Source: Mercenaria mercenaria (taxonomy: Eukaryota > Mollusca > Bivalvia > Venerida > Veneridae). Taken from it: a DNA stretch of 64,000 bases. The stretch lies in the NCBI RefSeq assembly GCF_021730395.1, contig NC_069376.1:16277001-16341000 (forward strand). The letters are read 5' to 3'. The position numbers and the translations under genes were made by a program. Below are positions 35,021 through 46,871 of the stretch, piece by piece; position 1 is the stretch's first letter, and the number at the start of each line of letters is the position of its first letter. Below the pieces are notes generated by a model, which had not been told where the DNA came from, did not search any database, and saw nothing but the letters and a program-made list of their open reading frames with translations.

Positions 35021-37266
35021 AAATCCCACTAATCTAGCTACTGTTGTAATGATTTATTTATTACATACCTCAATTTGTTATCGAATGAAAGTCTATGTTA
35101 AATAGAAATGATGCGTTATCTATAGAACCGTGTCAGGACATGCATATTAAATGAAAGTAGTCCGTACAATACGGATTGTTTTCTGCTTGTTCATATTTAC
35201 TTGTGAAATACAAGCCCTATTTTGACCGAATTTTCTCTATAGGTATACAATAAATCACTTTATATTTGTTTTTGCATGCGTCCTCCCGTGTGTAAGAAAT
35301 TTATTTTTGTCAGGTAAGAAAATTATAATCTCGCCTTAACAATCAATTTAATGTCCCACGCTTCTGTTACAGTTTGACACCGTGCGAATCGCAACAAGAA
35401 GAGCTAATTCTTACTAAGATAAACACTTTCAGCCTCATTGAATATTAAACATCTGTAATGATCGTGGTTTATGACTTCTTAACCCTTATCATGCTAGACA
35501 CGACTGATTCTGCCTTTGCGACCAGTATAGCCATGCAGTCTGGTCATGATCTGCAATGATCGCAATTTAGTCTTTTGGTAAGCACCCATTTTAACAGTTA
35601 ATGGTACAGATGTAAGATGCCGAGTAATTCTATCACGAAGGCACAGCCTGAATGTTATATAAATCCGCCGCTGTATGACAATTGTTTTATCAATAGCAAA
35701 TTACTAAATGAAATATATTATTTGGATTCTACGTTACCAAGAATTTTAAGTACATCCTTGAAAACATCTCCTGTTTTCTTGCACACCAGACTGGCATTTC
35801 CGGTGATTTAACCCATGCCAGCAAAACCTGTCTGGCACCGCCCCCACCGCCAATGCCAAATGACTGTCATGCTGTTAATGAAAACTAGTGGCTTATGCAA
35901 TGATAATATTATGTTTATGTTCCTTACAGTATATTTCTCGATTCAAAATACGTCAGTTTACAGTACGCACATAACGTTTCGCTACAAACTATAAAACTAA
36001 AGTGGAATTTTGTTATTGTACGTAACGCAAAACATCATGACGTTACTTCTGCTTATGGACGTTAATTTCCCGCGCACTACTTTAACATGTTTAAGAAAGA
36101 ATGCTACAAAGAAAGTATTTCTACCTGTTATTTGTAAAATATTGTATGCAAGAAAAATAATTTGCCAGAATAAAATGATGGCATGTATGCGATATTCAAG
36201 TAAAAATATCAGTCACGTGTTTACGAATCGGATAGCTTCATTACTGCCAAATGCACAGGTGCCCTCGGGACAGATATTTCTATCCGATTCGTACACACAT
36301 GACAGATATTATTAATAAGTTGTTTTCTTTTCCAGCGTACCGTTGTGCCGTTTGGCGCTATGACGTAATACTTCTAATGTCAAAAATATATTGTTGTATA
36401 TTAACACACATTTTTCGGCCTTTTTTGTCCAATAGGGAAATGAATCGCTCGTGTTAAAATAAACAGGGAATAAATCGGACCGTGTTTGAATGAAACTTAA
36501 TGATTAGTGGCAGGAAATTTGATTTTCTTTATTAGCTGAATGAAACGAATCGATTTACAGTGTTTCATGTATTTATGTTTTTCTCCAAGATCAATGTCAA
36601 TGCGAAATACAAATAAAAGGGAATGAATGCGTCACGTTCGAATAAGAAAATTGACTTTCATTAATTTAAACAGGAGTTTAAACAACAATATTTATATAGA
36701 TCTAGTTTGAGCAGAGACGGCCAATATTTAAGAATCGGACGGGCCGTAATTCGAAACTGCTCGCCTTCCAACTCGTGTTCACATTGTGGCCATATGAACG
36801 GCGAAGACAAAGAAAAATTCTAAATACATCATTCACAACAATTTTATCAATAAAAGTACAGATAGTACAATACTAATGGAAGGTGATTTATGTATTAAGT
36901 ACGTGTATGGGAATAATTTATTTCAAAAATGGCATATTTCAAAAATGGCACAAGCGCTAATGGCGCTTTGATAACTGCGCCACTGGTAAAAGATCAAACT
37001 TAGTTGAACTATTTTTCGCTGAGAATGAGTACTTGTAAGTTTGTGATCAAGTCCACGGCTGCCTTAAATGTGATGATAGAGTAGGCCGAATCTTCCGATC
37101 TGTAAGGATAATGACGTCAGAGATGGAAAATTATTCCGCATTGAACTACATTGTACAGCGTATAGATACGAAAATAGTTGCAAGACTGTTCTATTCCTGA
37201 TTGAATTCTGCGCGGTTACATAAAAAAGGTAAATCACCTTCCAAAAATATTTTAAATGTCACTCAC
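35021..37266 (-). other. intron 3 of integrin gene A
   Basis: Contains a fold-back fragment at 35481-35605 and a short inverted pair near 36224 and 36279 (CGAATCGGATAG / CTATCCGATTCG). No further exon was recognised. Open frames on the plus strand at 36010-36457 have no recognisable similarity. Confidence 0.5.
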
Positions 37267-37358
37267 AGCAACTATGTTAGAAGCCGATACATAAATGCTT
37301 CCTCCCAGCCAGGACTCATTTCTTCTTACCAAGACGTCTTCGTGTAAATCACCGTCAT
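37267..37358 (-). CDS. integrin alpha A, exon 3
   Basis: 92 nt, from the acceptor ACAAAAAAATAG to the donor GTGAGT, entered in phase 1 and left in phase 0. It reads NDGDLHEDVLVRR, then NESWLGGSIYVSASNIVA. NESWLGGSI matches the QWFGASV strand of integrin alpha chains and NDSWLGGSI of gene B, whose exon is 33 nt longer. Confidence 0.82.
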
Positions 37359-37696
37359 CTATTTTTTTGTAAATAGAAAAGGAACCTGTTATTCTTAGAC
37401 AATTGCACTTACTTAGAATAAATTAATTATTTTCATATAATTATTGGCGTTGTCACATGCATGGTAAATCTTTACGTGCGCTCACACGACTATTAACAAA
37501 ATGGTGCCTTTCGAAAAATCCTGTCACAATTGAACTGCAAAATTTAAGGGAAAAAAAACATTAAACAATAAAGTAGTTCTTCTGACGCCCATCCACAAAC
37601 ACGACTCTAATTGTTCAATGTATTTAAGATATTTTAAGTAAACAAAACATATGTATTGTAATCGGAGGGCGAAATACAATTTGACGTCGGCGGGTC

Positions 37697-37721
37697 TTTT
37701 TTTTTTTTTTTTTTTTTTTTT
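37697..37721. repeat. poly-T tract
   Basis: 25 T in intron 2 of gene A. Confidence 0.9.
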
Positions 37722-38125
37722 GATTCACGGAAAAGTAAAGCAAATACTATGAAAGCATACTTCTGTTAAAATATTGTAAGAATTAAAACTATTTTGTGCG
37801 TTTAGACAATGCTTACATTTGCAAGAAGTCCCAGTGTGGTTTAAACCCTTAAGAACGTATAAAATGTTGATTTTTTTTTTTAAATATTCCTTCCTTTGTT
37901 CAAAGTTCGGCTAAAAATGGTTTATCATAGGAACTAATTGCCAAATATTTTCTATTGATTTTACGGTGCTTGTATTATCCAAACATAAAACTAAAGCTAA
38001 AAAAAGACGGAAGCCATTTTCAGTCGTATGTAAATATAATGTGTTTAAATAACCCACTTTTTGGAACACCCTCATGCTACACGGTGCGACCCACTGTGTT
38101 CGAGTAGATACAGGCAAATGCTTAC

Positions 38126-38247
38126 TATATATATCCAGCTTGGTGCAGTTCCAAATCTTTTGAGAAGCTGTGCAGGCAAACATCACACCGGGCCTCGGTA
38201 CATCTGGCAATGCAGGGTCATTACTCCGTGGAGCGCCAACTAAAATC
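38126..38247 (-). CDS. integrin alpha A, exon 2
   Basis: 122 nt, from the acceptor TTTCGTTTTAG to the donor GTAAGC, entered in phase 2 and left in phase 1. It reads ILVGAPRSNDPALPDVPRPG, then VMFACTASQKIWNCTKLDIY. LVGAP is the cage motif end of the first propeller repeat. The FAC ... NC cysteine pair corresponds to the first disulfide of vertebrate alpha chains. Confidence 0.87.
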
Positions 38248-38342
38248 CTAAAACGAAATATTCAATTTATATTTGACTTATTACATACGACCCCACAGCT
38301 GTCTGTACCAGCATTTTTACATAAGTGTGTTACGATACGGGA

Positions 38343-38500
38343 AATTGTTATTACATTATGCTAAATTGTCATTACATTATGCTAAACTGTTATTACATTA
38401 TGCTAAATTGTTATTACATTATGCTAAACTGTTATTACATCATGCTAAACTGTTATTACATCATGCTAAATTGTTATTACATCATGCTAAACTCACTAAA
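38343..38500. repeat. 21-bp tandem repeat in intron 1 of gene A
   Basis: About seven to eight units of TTGTTATTACATTATGCTAAA with T/C variation. Because 21 is a multiple of three it stays open in frame (YYIMLNC), which explains the spurious open frame 38273-38653. Confidence 0.92.
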
Positions 38501-38814
38501 ATGCAAAATGTAATGACGGCTTTGGTGAATAGAAGCCACACCCCGCCTGTCTCGATTGTACAGTTTTATCTGCTTCTGAGTCACTATGCGCGTCACTGGC
38601 ATATTTTGGAATTGCCTTTCCAGAACGCCGTCGCCAGGAGCTTCATTCAATGAATACAGTGTGTATTCAGCCTTTATGGACTGCTGTTGGGATGCTGTAG
38701 TATAAAAATTGTCTAGAATATCTTTTGGAAGAAAAGAATGCAACCAAAGAACAAAATAAAAGCAGACCCCGCCCCCATTCCCCCAACTCCCTAAATATTG
38801 TGCTGAAGACTTAC

Positions 38815-38999
38815 ACGTTCTTTGCGGTGTTTTTGTTGTATCCTATTCCAACTGAGAATCCAAAATAACTTCCTGGCTCATTAAATCCGTGTAACTTGAC
38901 AACATGTTTTACATTTGTATTAAACCCAACTATGAATGTAATAACTGTACAGAAATACAAGTGGAATATCATAATGTTATCGTACAACAATGTTCTCAT
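38815..38999 (-). CDS. integrin alpha A, exon 1 (signal peptide and mature N-terminus)
   Basis: The ATG at 38999 starts a hydrophobic leader (MIFHLYFCTVITFIV) with probable cleavage before FNTNV. The mature start FNTNVKHVVKLHGF ... EPGSYFGFSVGI is the canonical integrin alpha N-terminus. The exon ends AACGT before the donor GTAAGT (phase 2), and exon 2 completes a Val codon. About 40% of aligned residues look shared with gene B exon 1, mostly FN, GF, PGSYFG and SVGI. Confidence 0.88.
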
Positions 39000-39109
39000 A
39001 GATTTTATCCTACCCTACCACATATCTTGTAAAGTCAAAAACGATAGCCGAAGAGATATTAAAGAAAAGCGATTGCCGTTGAAATTGCTGCATTTGAAAT
39101 TGTCATTAC

Positions 39110-39410
39110 TGGTGAAACTTTCATGCAAGATGTAAATTTCTTGCTAAAATCCTAGTAGCGTAAATGCAAATCTAGGTGAATATTTCACACAGCATAAAAT
39201 GCAAATTCTGGTGAATAATTCATTAAACATGTAAATTCCAGAAGAAAATGTAACTCCTTGTGAATAATTCATTCAACATGTAAATTCCTTGTACAAAAAA
39301 CACAATCCTGGTGAATATTTTATACAATTTGAAATTCCTGCAGCAGATGTAAAGTCCTAGTAAATATTTCATACAAGCAAATTTCTGGTGAACTTGAAAA
39401 TCATGTATAC
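39110..39410. repeat. degenerate tandem repeat upstream of gene A
   Basis: At least five spaced occurrences of GTGAATAATTCATT-like words alternate with TGTAAATTCCTTG-like words, a decayed minisatellite just upstream of the gene A start. Confidence 0.6.
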
Positions 39411-42234
39411 AATGTATTCATACAATATACAATTAAAATTTCGGTGGAGAACATAATTAAATCCTTATTTGAATTGACTTTCATATGCCGATACCAGGAT
39501 ACGTGTTACGTACATTTTTTAAACGACAATGAAATATTTATTCCAGTTGTCAACTACTCAATGGCCATGTTTTGAATTAAACAGTTTTTATCAATTTCAT
39601 TGTTTCGGTCAATACACAGTGATGATGTGTGCGATAAAGATAAGCACTTGACAAGTCATTGAAGAATATCTAAATATTTATTAATATTAAGCGGATGTTG
39701 TCCATTAGTCGTGGCTGATCTTAATTTACCACTTACAGGCAAACAGGACAATTTGATGTATAGTTTGATTTTGACGTATTAGTGTTCAATTTATAGACTC
39801 ATATGCCGATTAGGGAAAACAGCATGATTTACAACGTATCTTGCCTTATTTAGGTAATATTTCAACCCTATTAGTGCTATGTAAGCCTAATTGTTTTATA
39901 CCGATACATTAAATGCAATAGTGAGTCCAAGACTGAGTTGAAAACATACACCCGATGAAACAAACTAAACTAGTATATCAAGGTATTTCCCACTTTTCAA
40001 GAGAAAAACCAAATTCAGATGAAACTCTATCTGCAACTCGCTTAATCTAAAAATGCCTGTGTACCATTAAATACTGACCCCGTTGAAAATAGATCCCATG
40101 GGTCCCTTTACAACGTTGAGAATTGACACCGCCAACATGTCAACATTAAAGTTTGATCAATGGGGTAAATTTTTAAAGGTGCCGATATTTAATGTTACAC
40201 CGGCTATCCCGAAGATAACTTCAAGTTCCGTCACGAAAACATGTTCACAAAATATAATTTTCAAGTCGAATTTTGGTTATCTCGAAGTCAAACACGCTTT
40301 CCTTAAATATTTTTTAAAGGTCGGAATGCTCATCTTATACTTGAAGTCGTCATCGTTATTAAAACATCTGTGATCAGTGGCACAATTTTTGATGATTTTT
40401 ACAGTGTATTTTTCAAACAGGATACCAGGACTAAATTAGTAAATTATTCACTTAAAATGACGCTATTTTATAGGACCATACTAGTACATTCATTTTAACG
40501 GCACTTTTGTCAGATTTTTGTTCTCTCTCATAATTGATTATGATTTTTTTTTTTGTTATTTGGCACAATTTAAAGATATAGATCTTTTAGGGATGTACCC
40601 ACATGTTTGTATCGTCAGTTTAAGTTGAAATAAGGCATAAAACGGGTAGCGGAAGGACGTAGATGTCATTAAGGGAAGGCAAGGTGGGTATATGAATAAG
40701 CTTTGCCTTTTACATGAATTTTAAGGGTGTAACACATCAAGAAAGATAACCATGAGTTAGGAAATTTGTAAATTGTAAACAGAAGTATCTCCCTTCCCGA
40801 TAAAGCACAAGCCGTTAATATTAATTGCTACTGGAGTATGAGACAACTTTATTTTCACAACAGGGCCCAGGTGTGTAAATGTATGGACAAAAACACTAAC
40901 ATCTCAAACCATTTAGCTGAAATTGACAACCCGGGCGTCAATCTGATTACCTCTGCCTTTAAAGCTACGCAATACTACACCTATTATATGAACATACGCG
41001 ACGTTTCATAACAGCAGTGTCACATCAAGGGCTAATCTAATTGTCAACTTGGCAAGAGATGAGTATGCCTGCCGATCGTTTTACTTCTCCTTCGAGTGTT
41101 ATTAACTGAATTAAAGTTAGGTGAGAGAAAAGAAAAAGCTTCATTATTTTGAAAACCACCCATATAACTTGTAGTATACGTGTAATGATGATCGACCATT
41201 TCCGTGTATACCCGTGTTTTCGTTAGTGAATTCGGCATTCTTCAGACATACAGTTATATCTCAGCACATGGCTTTCCGTAAATTTTAAAGCTAGAGAGTA
41301 ATAAATTGTTGCTGATTTTCATGACAGACCAGCATTCGATTATGTATTTTTCGAGCGCAATTAAGGCAACTTCCGGTTGCTACATAAAAGCAGTAACCAT
41401 GAATCCTTGTTCGGGATCCTTCGGTATAGTTATTGAAGCTTAAGCAAGCCAGTCGGAAAATTTTCGGAATAAGACCCGGAAAATATGCAATCAATTTCTA
41501 ATTTTCATTACGGGTCCAGTACAGATAAGCCTGTGATGTTAGTAAACACGTGCTACTAGAAGTTTGTGAGAAACAATCACAGAATGTTGTTATATTAATT
41601 GTACAGTACTCAATAAGTATGATTATTGTCAGAAAGTATTAACCTGGCGCTAATGAATATTCCGTATGTTTCCGTAAATAAACTTTCGGTGGCCGAACCT
41701 AAACAACGATATAACTATTGAAAAACCAATTATATACCATCATGTATCCTGTGCAGATATAGCAGTGCGGACAAAACGTTGTGCCATTAATCACAGGGTT
41801 GTGTGTTCTAGTACTCTGTCTGACCAAATCGTTCATAACGTTTATTTTATCTGCAGAATTAAAAGACGGAATACCTGTCACACTTATCATGATTTATCAA
41901 CGAAATAGCCTACTAGCCATCAACATTCTCCTACGTACATAAAATCGTTCTACAAAATGTTGTTTAAAATCTTCAAGATCGGTGATTCCACGGACAATTA
42001 AAAGAACTGTTGTTAATGACAAAATAAAATGATCATGAAAACCTGGTTCCAAGGCGGAGAGCTTACCACTACACTACTTAGGCCATGGTTATCTAAATTG
42101 ATCATTTGATAAATCTAGATATTTTTCAGGATACAAATATCGCGAAAACAACGAAAATATTGGCGAAGAGTATCTTTATACATAAATTATCGATTGTGAA
42201 GTTATACAACTTATATTAGACACTCTCGACATTT

Positions 42235-42400
42235 CATTCCTGGTGGAATCCACCGGCACTAAGAAGAGGCAAGATTCCCTTTTTAATGCTGAGCGCCAAG
42301 CAAAGGAGCTATTTTTCACGTCTTTGGTATGACGCAGCCGGGGATTGAATCTACGACCTCCCGCACTTGAAGCGGGCGTTCTATCAATATGCTGTCGAGA
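42235..42400 (-). repeat. tRNA-derived SINE
   Basis: On the minus strand: A-box-like TTGATAGAACGCC, then AGTGCGGGAGGTCGTAGATT and B-box AGATTCAATCCC. The body runs to CACCAGGAATG. It lies outside any recognised gene. Confidence 0.65.
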
Positions 42401-43166
42401 TGAAGATTAATGAGTGCCAGGTCAATACTAACGGGCAATACATATTCGTTTCTATTCCCAGTTCAGTTACAATTGTACCGGAAACGTCAGTATTTCCATA
42501 TACACTGACGCCTGAATTTTATATCGGGTTTGTTGCGTAATTAAACGTATGTCGTTGCATTAATTCTTCCATTTAGTTCAGTATTTTCAATCTTATTCAG
42601 GTTCATGAACAAATATATAATATTTACATTTTTTCGTGTATATCCGTTTGTAATTAAAAGATTATTATGTTTGCATCAGGAAATAAACACTCGTTCTTTA
42701 GCGGAAGAACGTTGCGCTTCTAGAGTCGCGCATTTTTTCCACTGCAGAGCGTGCATATTTCTCTAGAATAACATATAAGTATTGTTTGCTACGCAGTAGC
42801 TGACAGTCAAAAGTCGTTCCGAGGATTTATATCATAAGAGTATGCCAACGATTTTTGAAAAAGGTGACTAAAAGTAAGGGATAACGTACATTTCACTTAA
42901 CACATATTGCGTGCTTTTTACTTCGATTTATAACCAAGATGAATAAAATGCAATATTTAAGGAGATGTAATATCGTTGTTGTATCCCTTTAAACATGTTT
43001 TATTTCTATGAAGTTTAAATTAATAACAATTATATTAAAATTTTTATAATTATATTTATATATCTTGATATTTACGCAAAAGAATCTAGATTAAGAAGAT
43101 TGATCGAATAATTCCGTCATTTTATTTAGCATGTTTAGATAAGCTTGTCAAATATAACATATAAAA

Positions 43167-43402
43167 TGAGCCGTGCCATGAGAAAACCACATAGTGGCTT
43201 TGCGACCAGCATAGATCCAGACCAGCCTGCGCATCCGCGCAGTCTGGCCAGGTTTTATGCTGTTCGCTTTTGAAGCGTATAGGAATTGAAGAACCTGTTA
43301 GCGAACAGCATTGATCCTGACCAGACTGCGCGGATGCGCAGGCTGGTCTGGATCCATGCTGGTCGGAAAGCCACTATGTTGGTTTTCTCATGGCGCGGCT
43401 CA
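43167..43402. repeat. fold-back repeat, complete copy 1
   Basis: Long inverted arms begin TGAGCCGTGCCATGAGAAAA and end TTTTCTCATGGCGCGGCTCA. The inner arms hold CAGCCTGCGCATCCGCGCAG and its complement. The central spacer is about 30 bases near 43270-43300. Copies 2 and 3 are at 45836 and 63664. Confidence 0.92.
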
Positions 43403-43479
43403 ATTATAAAATAATGTTCATATGATTCCGCTTTTCGCAATTCCCTTTCGCTTACCAAAGAAATCATGATGTTACCCTG

Positions 43480-43911
43480 ATGTTTCATAACTGTTCGTCC
43501 ATTTACAGCGATATATATATATATATATACATTTACCTATGTAAACTCTGCAAAAGATTCAGCTTGTATTTGATAGGCAGAAAAAAAGTCCGTATTGTAT
43601 CTTTTGTATTATGTGTTGCCGGACTACTTTCATTGATATGCATGACCTGGCACAGTTTTGAAATAGATGTGAACGACGTAGATTTAATCCGACTATCCTC
43701 TTTTTACAGTATCGTGAATAATGCTTTATTTAAACACCGCTCAGATGTGAGAAATATAATAATGATTCAGAATATGTCATTTCATTCATATTTAATGAAC
43801 GCAAATGCTTTTCCAACAGAAATTCACCAGTTTATCCCACACGACTTTTCTTCAGTTAATTTTATAACGGCTTGCATTATTTCCATGAAATATAAATTAA
43901 GTTTCTATTGA
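43480..43911 (+). CDS. possible type II membrane protein or first exon, unassigned
   Basis: 143 codons. The first 20 or so arise partly from a TA microsatellite. A second Met-less region starts RKKVRIV, followed by the hydrophobic FVLCVAGLLSLICMTW, i.e. a basic-then-hydrophobic anchor as in Golgi type II enzymes. The rest (FKHRSDVRNIIMIQNMSFHS, EIHQFIPHDFSSV) has one N-glycosylation site. No family is recognised. It could be a real single-exon gene, a first exon or chance. Confidence 0.22.
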   Translation: MFHNCSSIYSDIYIYIYIYLCKLCKRFSLYLIGRKKVRIVSFVLCVAGLLSLICMTWHSFEIDVNDVDLIRLSSFYSIVNNALFKHRSDVRNIIMIQNMSFHSYLMNANAFPTEIHQFIPHDFSSVNFITACIISMKYKLSFY

Positions 43912-44339
43912 TTGTTCCTATAAAAATGAAATGTTTAATTTCTTTTCCATCTTCCTATCAATGGGGAAATAGTTTTTCTAGTCCATTCGTACGTGCTGCA
44001 GATTTTTTTTGTGTCCATTTATGTCATAGGTATACAAGCATTGTTGCACCTCAAAATGGTAGCAACGCATTTTGGTAGGGTAGTCACTATCAAAAATCGG
44101 CCGTGTTTTGGTAGCGAGAAAATGTTTTGCAAGGTTACATAATGATATGTTAAGGATTTTGGAATGGAACGTATTTTGGTACTTTTTTCTACAACAGAGG
44201 GTGTACTCATATTTACATTACGTACAAAATAGAGAGATAAAAGGAATGCATGTGTCCTATAAAAATGGTGGGGGAGGGGCACTTTTTAGGCTGAATTAAC
44301 CCTACCAAAACTAGAGCAATATCAACCAGCCGAATACGC

Positions 44340-44585
44340 TATAATCACGTTATGTTACGTTTTTGCTACGTTATACTACGTTGTTCTACGTTCTCGCCAC
44401 GTTTTTGCCACATTGTAGTACCTTCCCACGTTGTTGCCATGTTGTAGTAAGTCTTTTTGAAAACGGCAGATATTTTTAACATGTCAGAAAATAAACTTTC
44501 CAGTTCGCGTTTTGTCTTGTTTGATCACAATGTTTTACGTTGCCTCACGTTGTAGTTACGTTTCTCAACGTAGCTATATGCGGCG
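44340..44585. repeat. ACGTT-rich degenerate repeat
   Basis: Irregular copies of TACGTT, CCACGTTTTTGC and CACGTTGTTGCCATGTTGTA. No gene. Confidence 0.5.
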
Positions 44586-44949
44586 GCCAAAACGCGACAT
44601 TATGACTGGGACATATGAGAAAGCAATCATTGTAGGTATATATAATACTATAAGAGCAGACTTTTAAAGCGATTGGCTGCAAAGATGGACTTCTTTAAAT
44701 AATTGTCGATGACTTTGCTTTGTAACATGTTCATTGAACTTGGTTTAAAGCATAATTGTATATATATATGCAGCGAATGCCAACTATTCACCGAAAAAGA
44801 AACAGACATCAAGAATAAGCAGTTACAAAATATGAAATAGGTCTGAATATCTATTTCCTTAGAAAAGTTATTTTACCCAAAGCATGTCACATATTATAAT
44901 CATTTGAAAAACAAATCTGAAGGGAGATGAGCATACAGAATGTCGTATT

Positions 44950-45245
44950 AATCTAACGTCGGATATAGCGGAACGTCGCATATTCATAACACAACGTCTA
45001 ATTTAAAAGAACGTCGGATATAGAGGAACGCCGCATATAACAGAACGTCTGATTTAAAAGAACGCCGGACAAAGCGGAACGTCACATATATCACAATTCC
45101 ATGATATATAACAGAACGTCACTTGTAACAGAACGTCGGATATAGCAGAACATTTTATTTAAAAGAACGTCGGATATAACGGAAAGTCGCATAACGTCAC
45201 ATATGACAGAAAGACTTATTTAACAGAACGCCGTCTTATTTAACA
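44950..45245. repeat. AGAACGTC tandem repeat
   Basis: About sixteen copies of a 16-18 bp unit such as GGATATAGCGGAACGTCGC or ATTTAAAAGAACGTCGG, alternating two subtypes (GATATA and ATTTAA). Confidence 0.85.
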
Positions 45246-45835
45246 GAACAAAAACAAAACAAACAAACAGCTTTATGATTTGACTAATATATTTTACAAC
45301 TCTTAAAATTATAATTCTTTGTAATAATATTTTTTTGTAATCCCTATCAAAACCGCGGAGGTCAGTTGTTAATAGGCTATCAAAAATATGTGTAAGCTTA
45401 TTAAGATTAATACGCTGAAATGGATATGCAACGCCATGCATTATGATAGACGGTTTAATTGAAATCCAAACGTTAGCTATATCTCTGAATATAGTTTAAT
45501 GTGTTCAGGAAATCGGATAAACCAAATTCTACACACAAAAAATGGTAAGACCTTTTTAAAGTATCTATGAATTAGATTAAATTAAATGTAAATTTTGAGC
45601 TTAGTCTATTCTTTTACATCTTTCCTGGAGATATTTTACGACAAATAATGTATATATATTCTGTCTTTACACAGTTTTAAAGGCATTAGCACTAACATTT
45701 AGATATCTGTGTTTTCCTGTGTAATAACAAAAATAATAAAATGGCTTCGCAGTAACTTGATTATACAATTTTCAAACTTATTCTTTAAAAATTTACTACT
45801 ATTGATTTCAAGCATTATCAGTAATTGAGCCGCGC

Positions 45836-46054
45836 CATGAGAAAACCAAGATAGGGTGTTTGTGACCAGCATGAATCCAGACCAACCTGTAGATTCGCGT
45901 AGTCTGGTCAGGATCTATGGTGTTCGCTTTCAAAGTCTATTGCAATTACAGAAACTATAAGCAAACAGCATGAATCCCGAGAAGACTGCTCAGGCTGGTC
46001 TTGATCCATGCTGGTCGCAAATTCACTATGTTGGTTTTCTCATGGTGCGGCTCA
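45836..46054. repeat. fold-back repeat, complete copy 2
   Basis: Same family as 43167. Ends TGAGCCGCGCCATGAGAAAA and CTCATGGTGCGGCTCA; arms more diverged, with a short deletion in the right inner arm. Confidence 0.9.
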
Positions 46055-46871
46055 TTTATAATCAAGTACTTATATAGGAACATCTGTTCACTAGACTGCA
46101 TACATACTACCTTTATGCAGAATTATTATCAACTCTGCCTTAAGCAGCGAATAAAGGGAGGCACGCTGTCTGGTTGTTAAAGGCAGGTGTCTGCTTAAGA
46201 GAAGTTGAATTAAGAACATTCTTGCATAAAAACTACTTTTTTTCACTGGATCCGCCCAAGTATAAACGGGAGAAAAATCGTGTACAAACAAGGCAATTCA
46301 CGTGCTGTTAATACCCAATTTTTATTTTTGAATGCTTTCCCGGGGACATGTATGTATTTCTGCGCAGATTGACATCTGGTATCTGTGTCTTGTTTATTTC
46401 ATGAAAACCTCTTCTTGAAGCATAAAAGATGCAAACTAAACCATAGATTGTTTTGCTGTATTAGTAACTATCGCCAAATGCGCTGCCCCCAACAATGTTC
46501 GTACTCGTTTCTTCCCTTGTTTACTCCCCTTTTAGAACTAAGCGTCGATTCAGATTTTGTAGACAACCGTGAATTATAAAGAATCGCGTGTAACCTGTGC
46601 GATTCTTTGTTTTTAGGAATCATATTTATGATTTTGGTAAGTATCAGTCTGTATGTTTTTATCTAATTTCTCGAAGAATTTATATAAACAGCTTGGAAGC
46701 TTGACACTACGTTCGTACTCATCCGTACTCAAAACTGTGTCCGTACTCAATATAACTCGAATGTAAAGTTATTATTCTTGAAATTGTGCTCTCGAGTGCA
46801 CCAAATTGTGAAGTGATGTGAACAATTATTGGTAATTTTATGTTTGTAACTAGAAAATGCTTTTGTAAAAA
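46055..46871. other. intergenic, no gene recognised
   Basis: Open frames at 46091-46291 and 46385-46579 have no recognisable similarity. Confidence 0.4.

Larger units (their letters stand above)
21395..38999 (-). other. integrin alpha-chain gene A (nine exons recognised)
   Basis: A minus-strand gene for a type I membrane adhesion receptor subunit. The exons are 38999-38815, 38247-38126, 37358-37267, 34816-34649, 28325-28185, 27646-27527, 27184-27116, 22032-21907 and 21718-21395. Exons 1-4 encode a signal peptide and the first propeller region. The last five encode calf-2-like cysteine-bearing sequence, a stalk, the transmembrane helix and the tail. The lengths sum to 1347 nt, an open frame of 448 codons plus stop, with phases 2, 1 and then 0 throughout. 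Integrin alpha chains are usually about 1000-1150 residues, so some 600 residues are unaccounted for, all between exons 4 and 5. Exons 1-4 parallel gene B in sequence and phase. That both halves belong to one transcript is inference. Confidence 0.75.
39000..43166. other. 5' flank of integrin gene A, no gene recognised
   Basis: Contains degenerate repeats of GGTGAATATTTCAT / CATGTAAATTCC at 39110-39410 and a SINE at 42235-42400. Positions 40083-40373 form an open frame of 96 codons with no recognisable family. AT-rich throughout. Confidence 0.45.

Noticed and set aside
38273-38653. 126-codon plus-strand open frame
   Set aside because: It is an in-frame reading of the 21-bp tandem repeat inside intron 1 of gene A.
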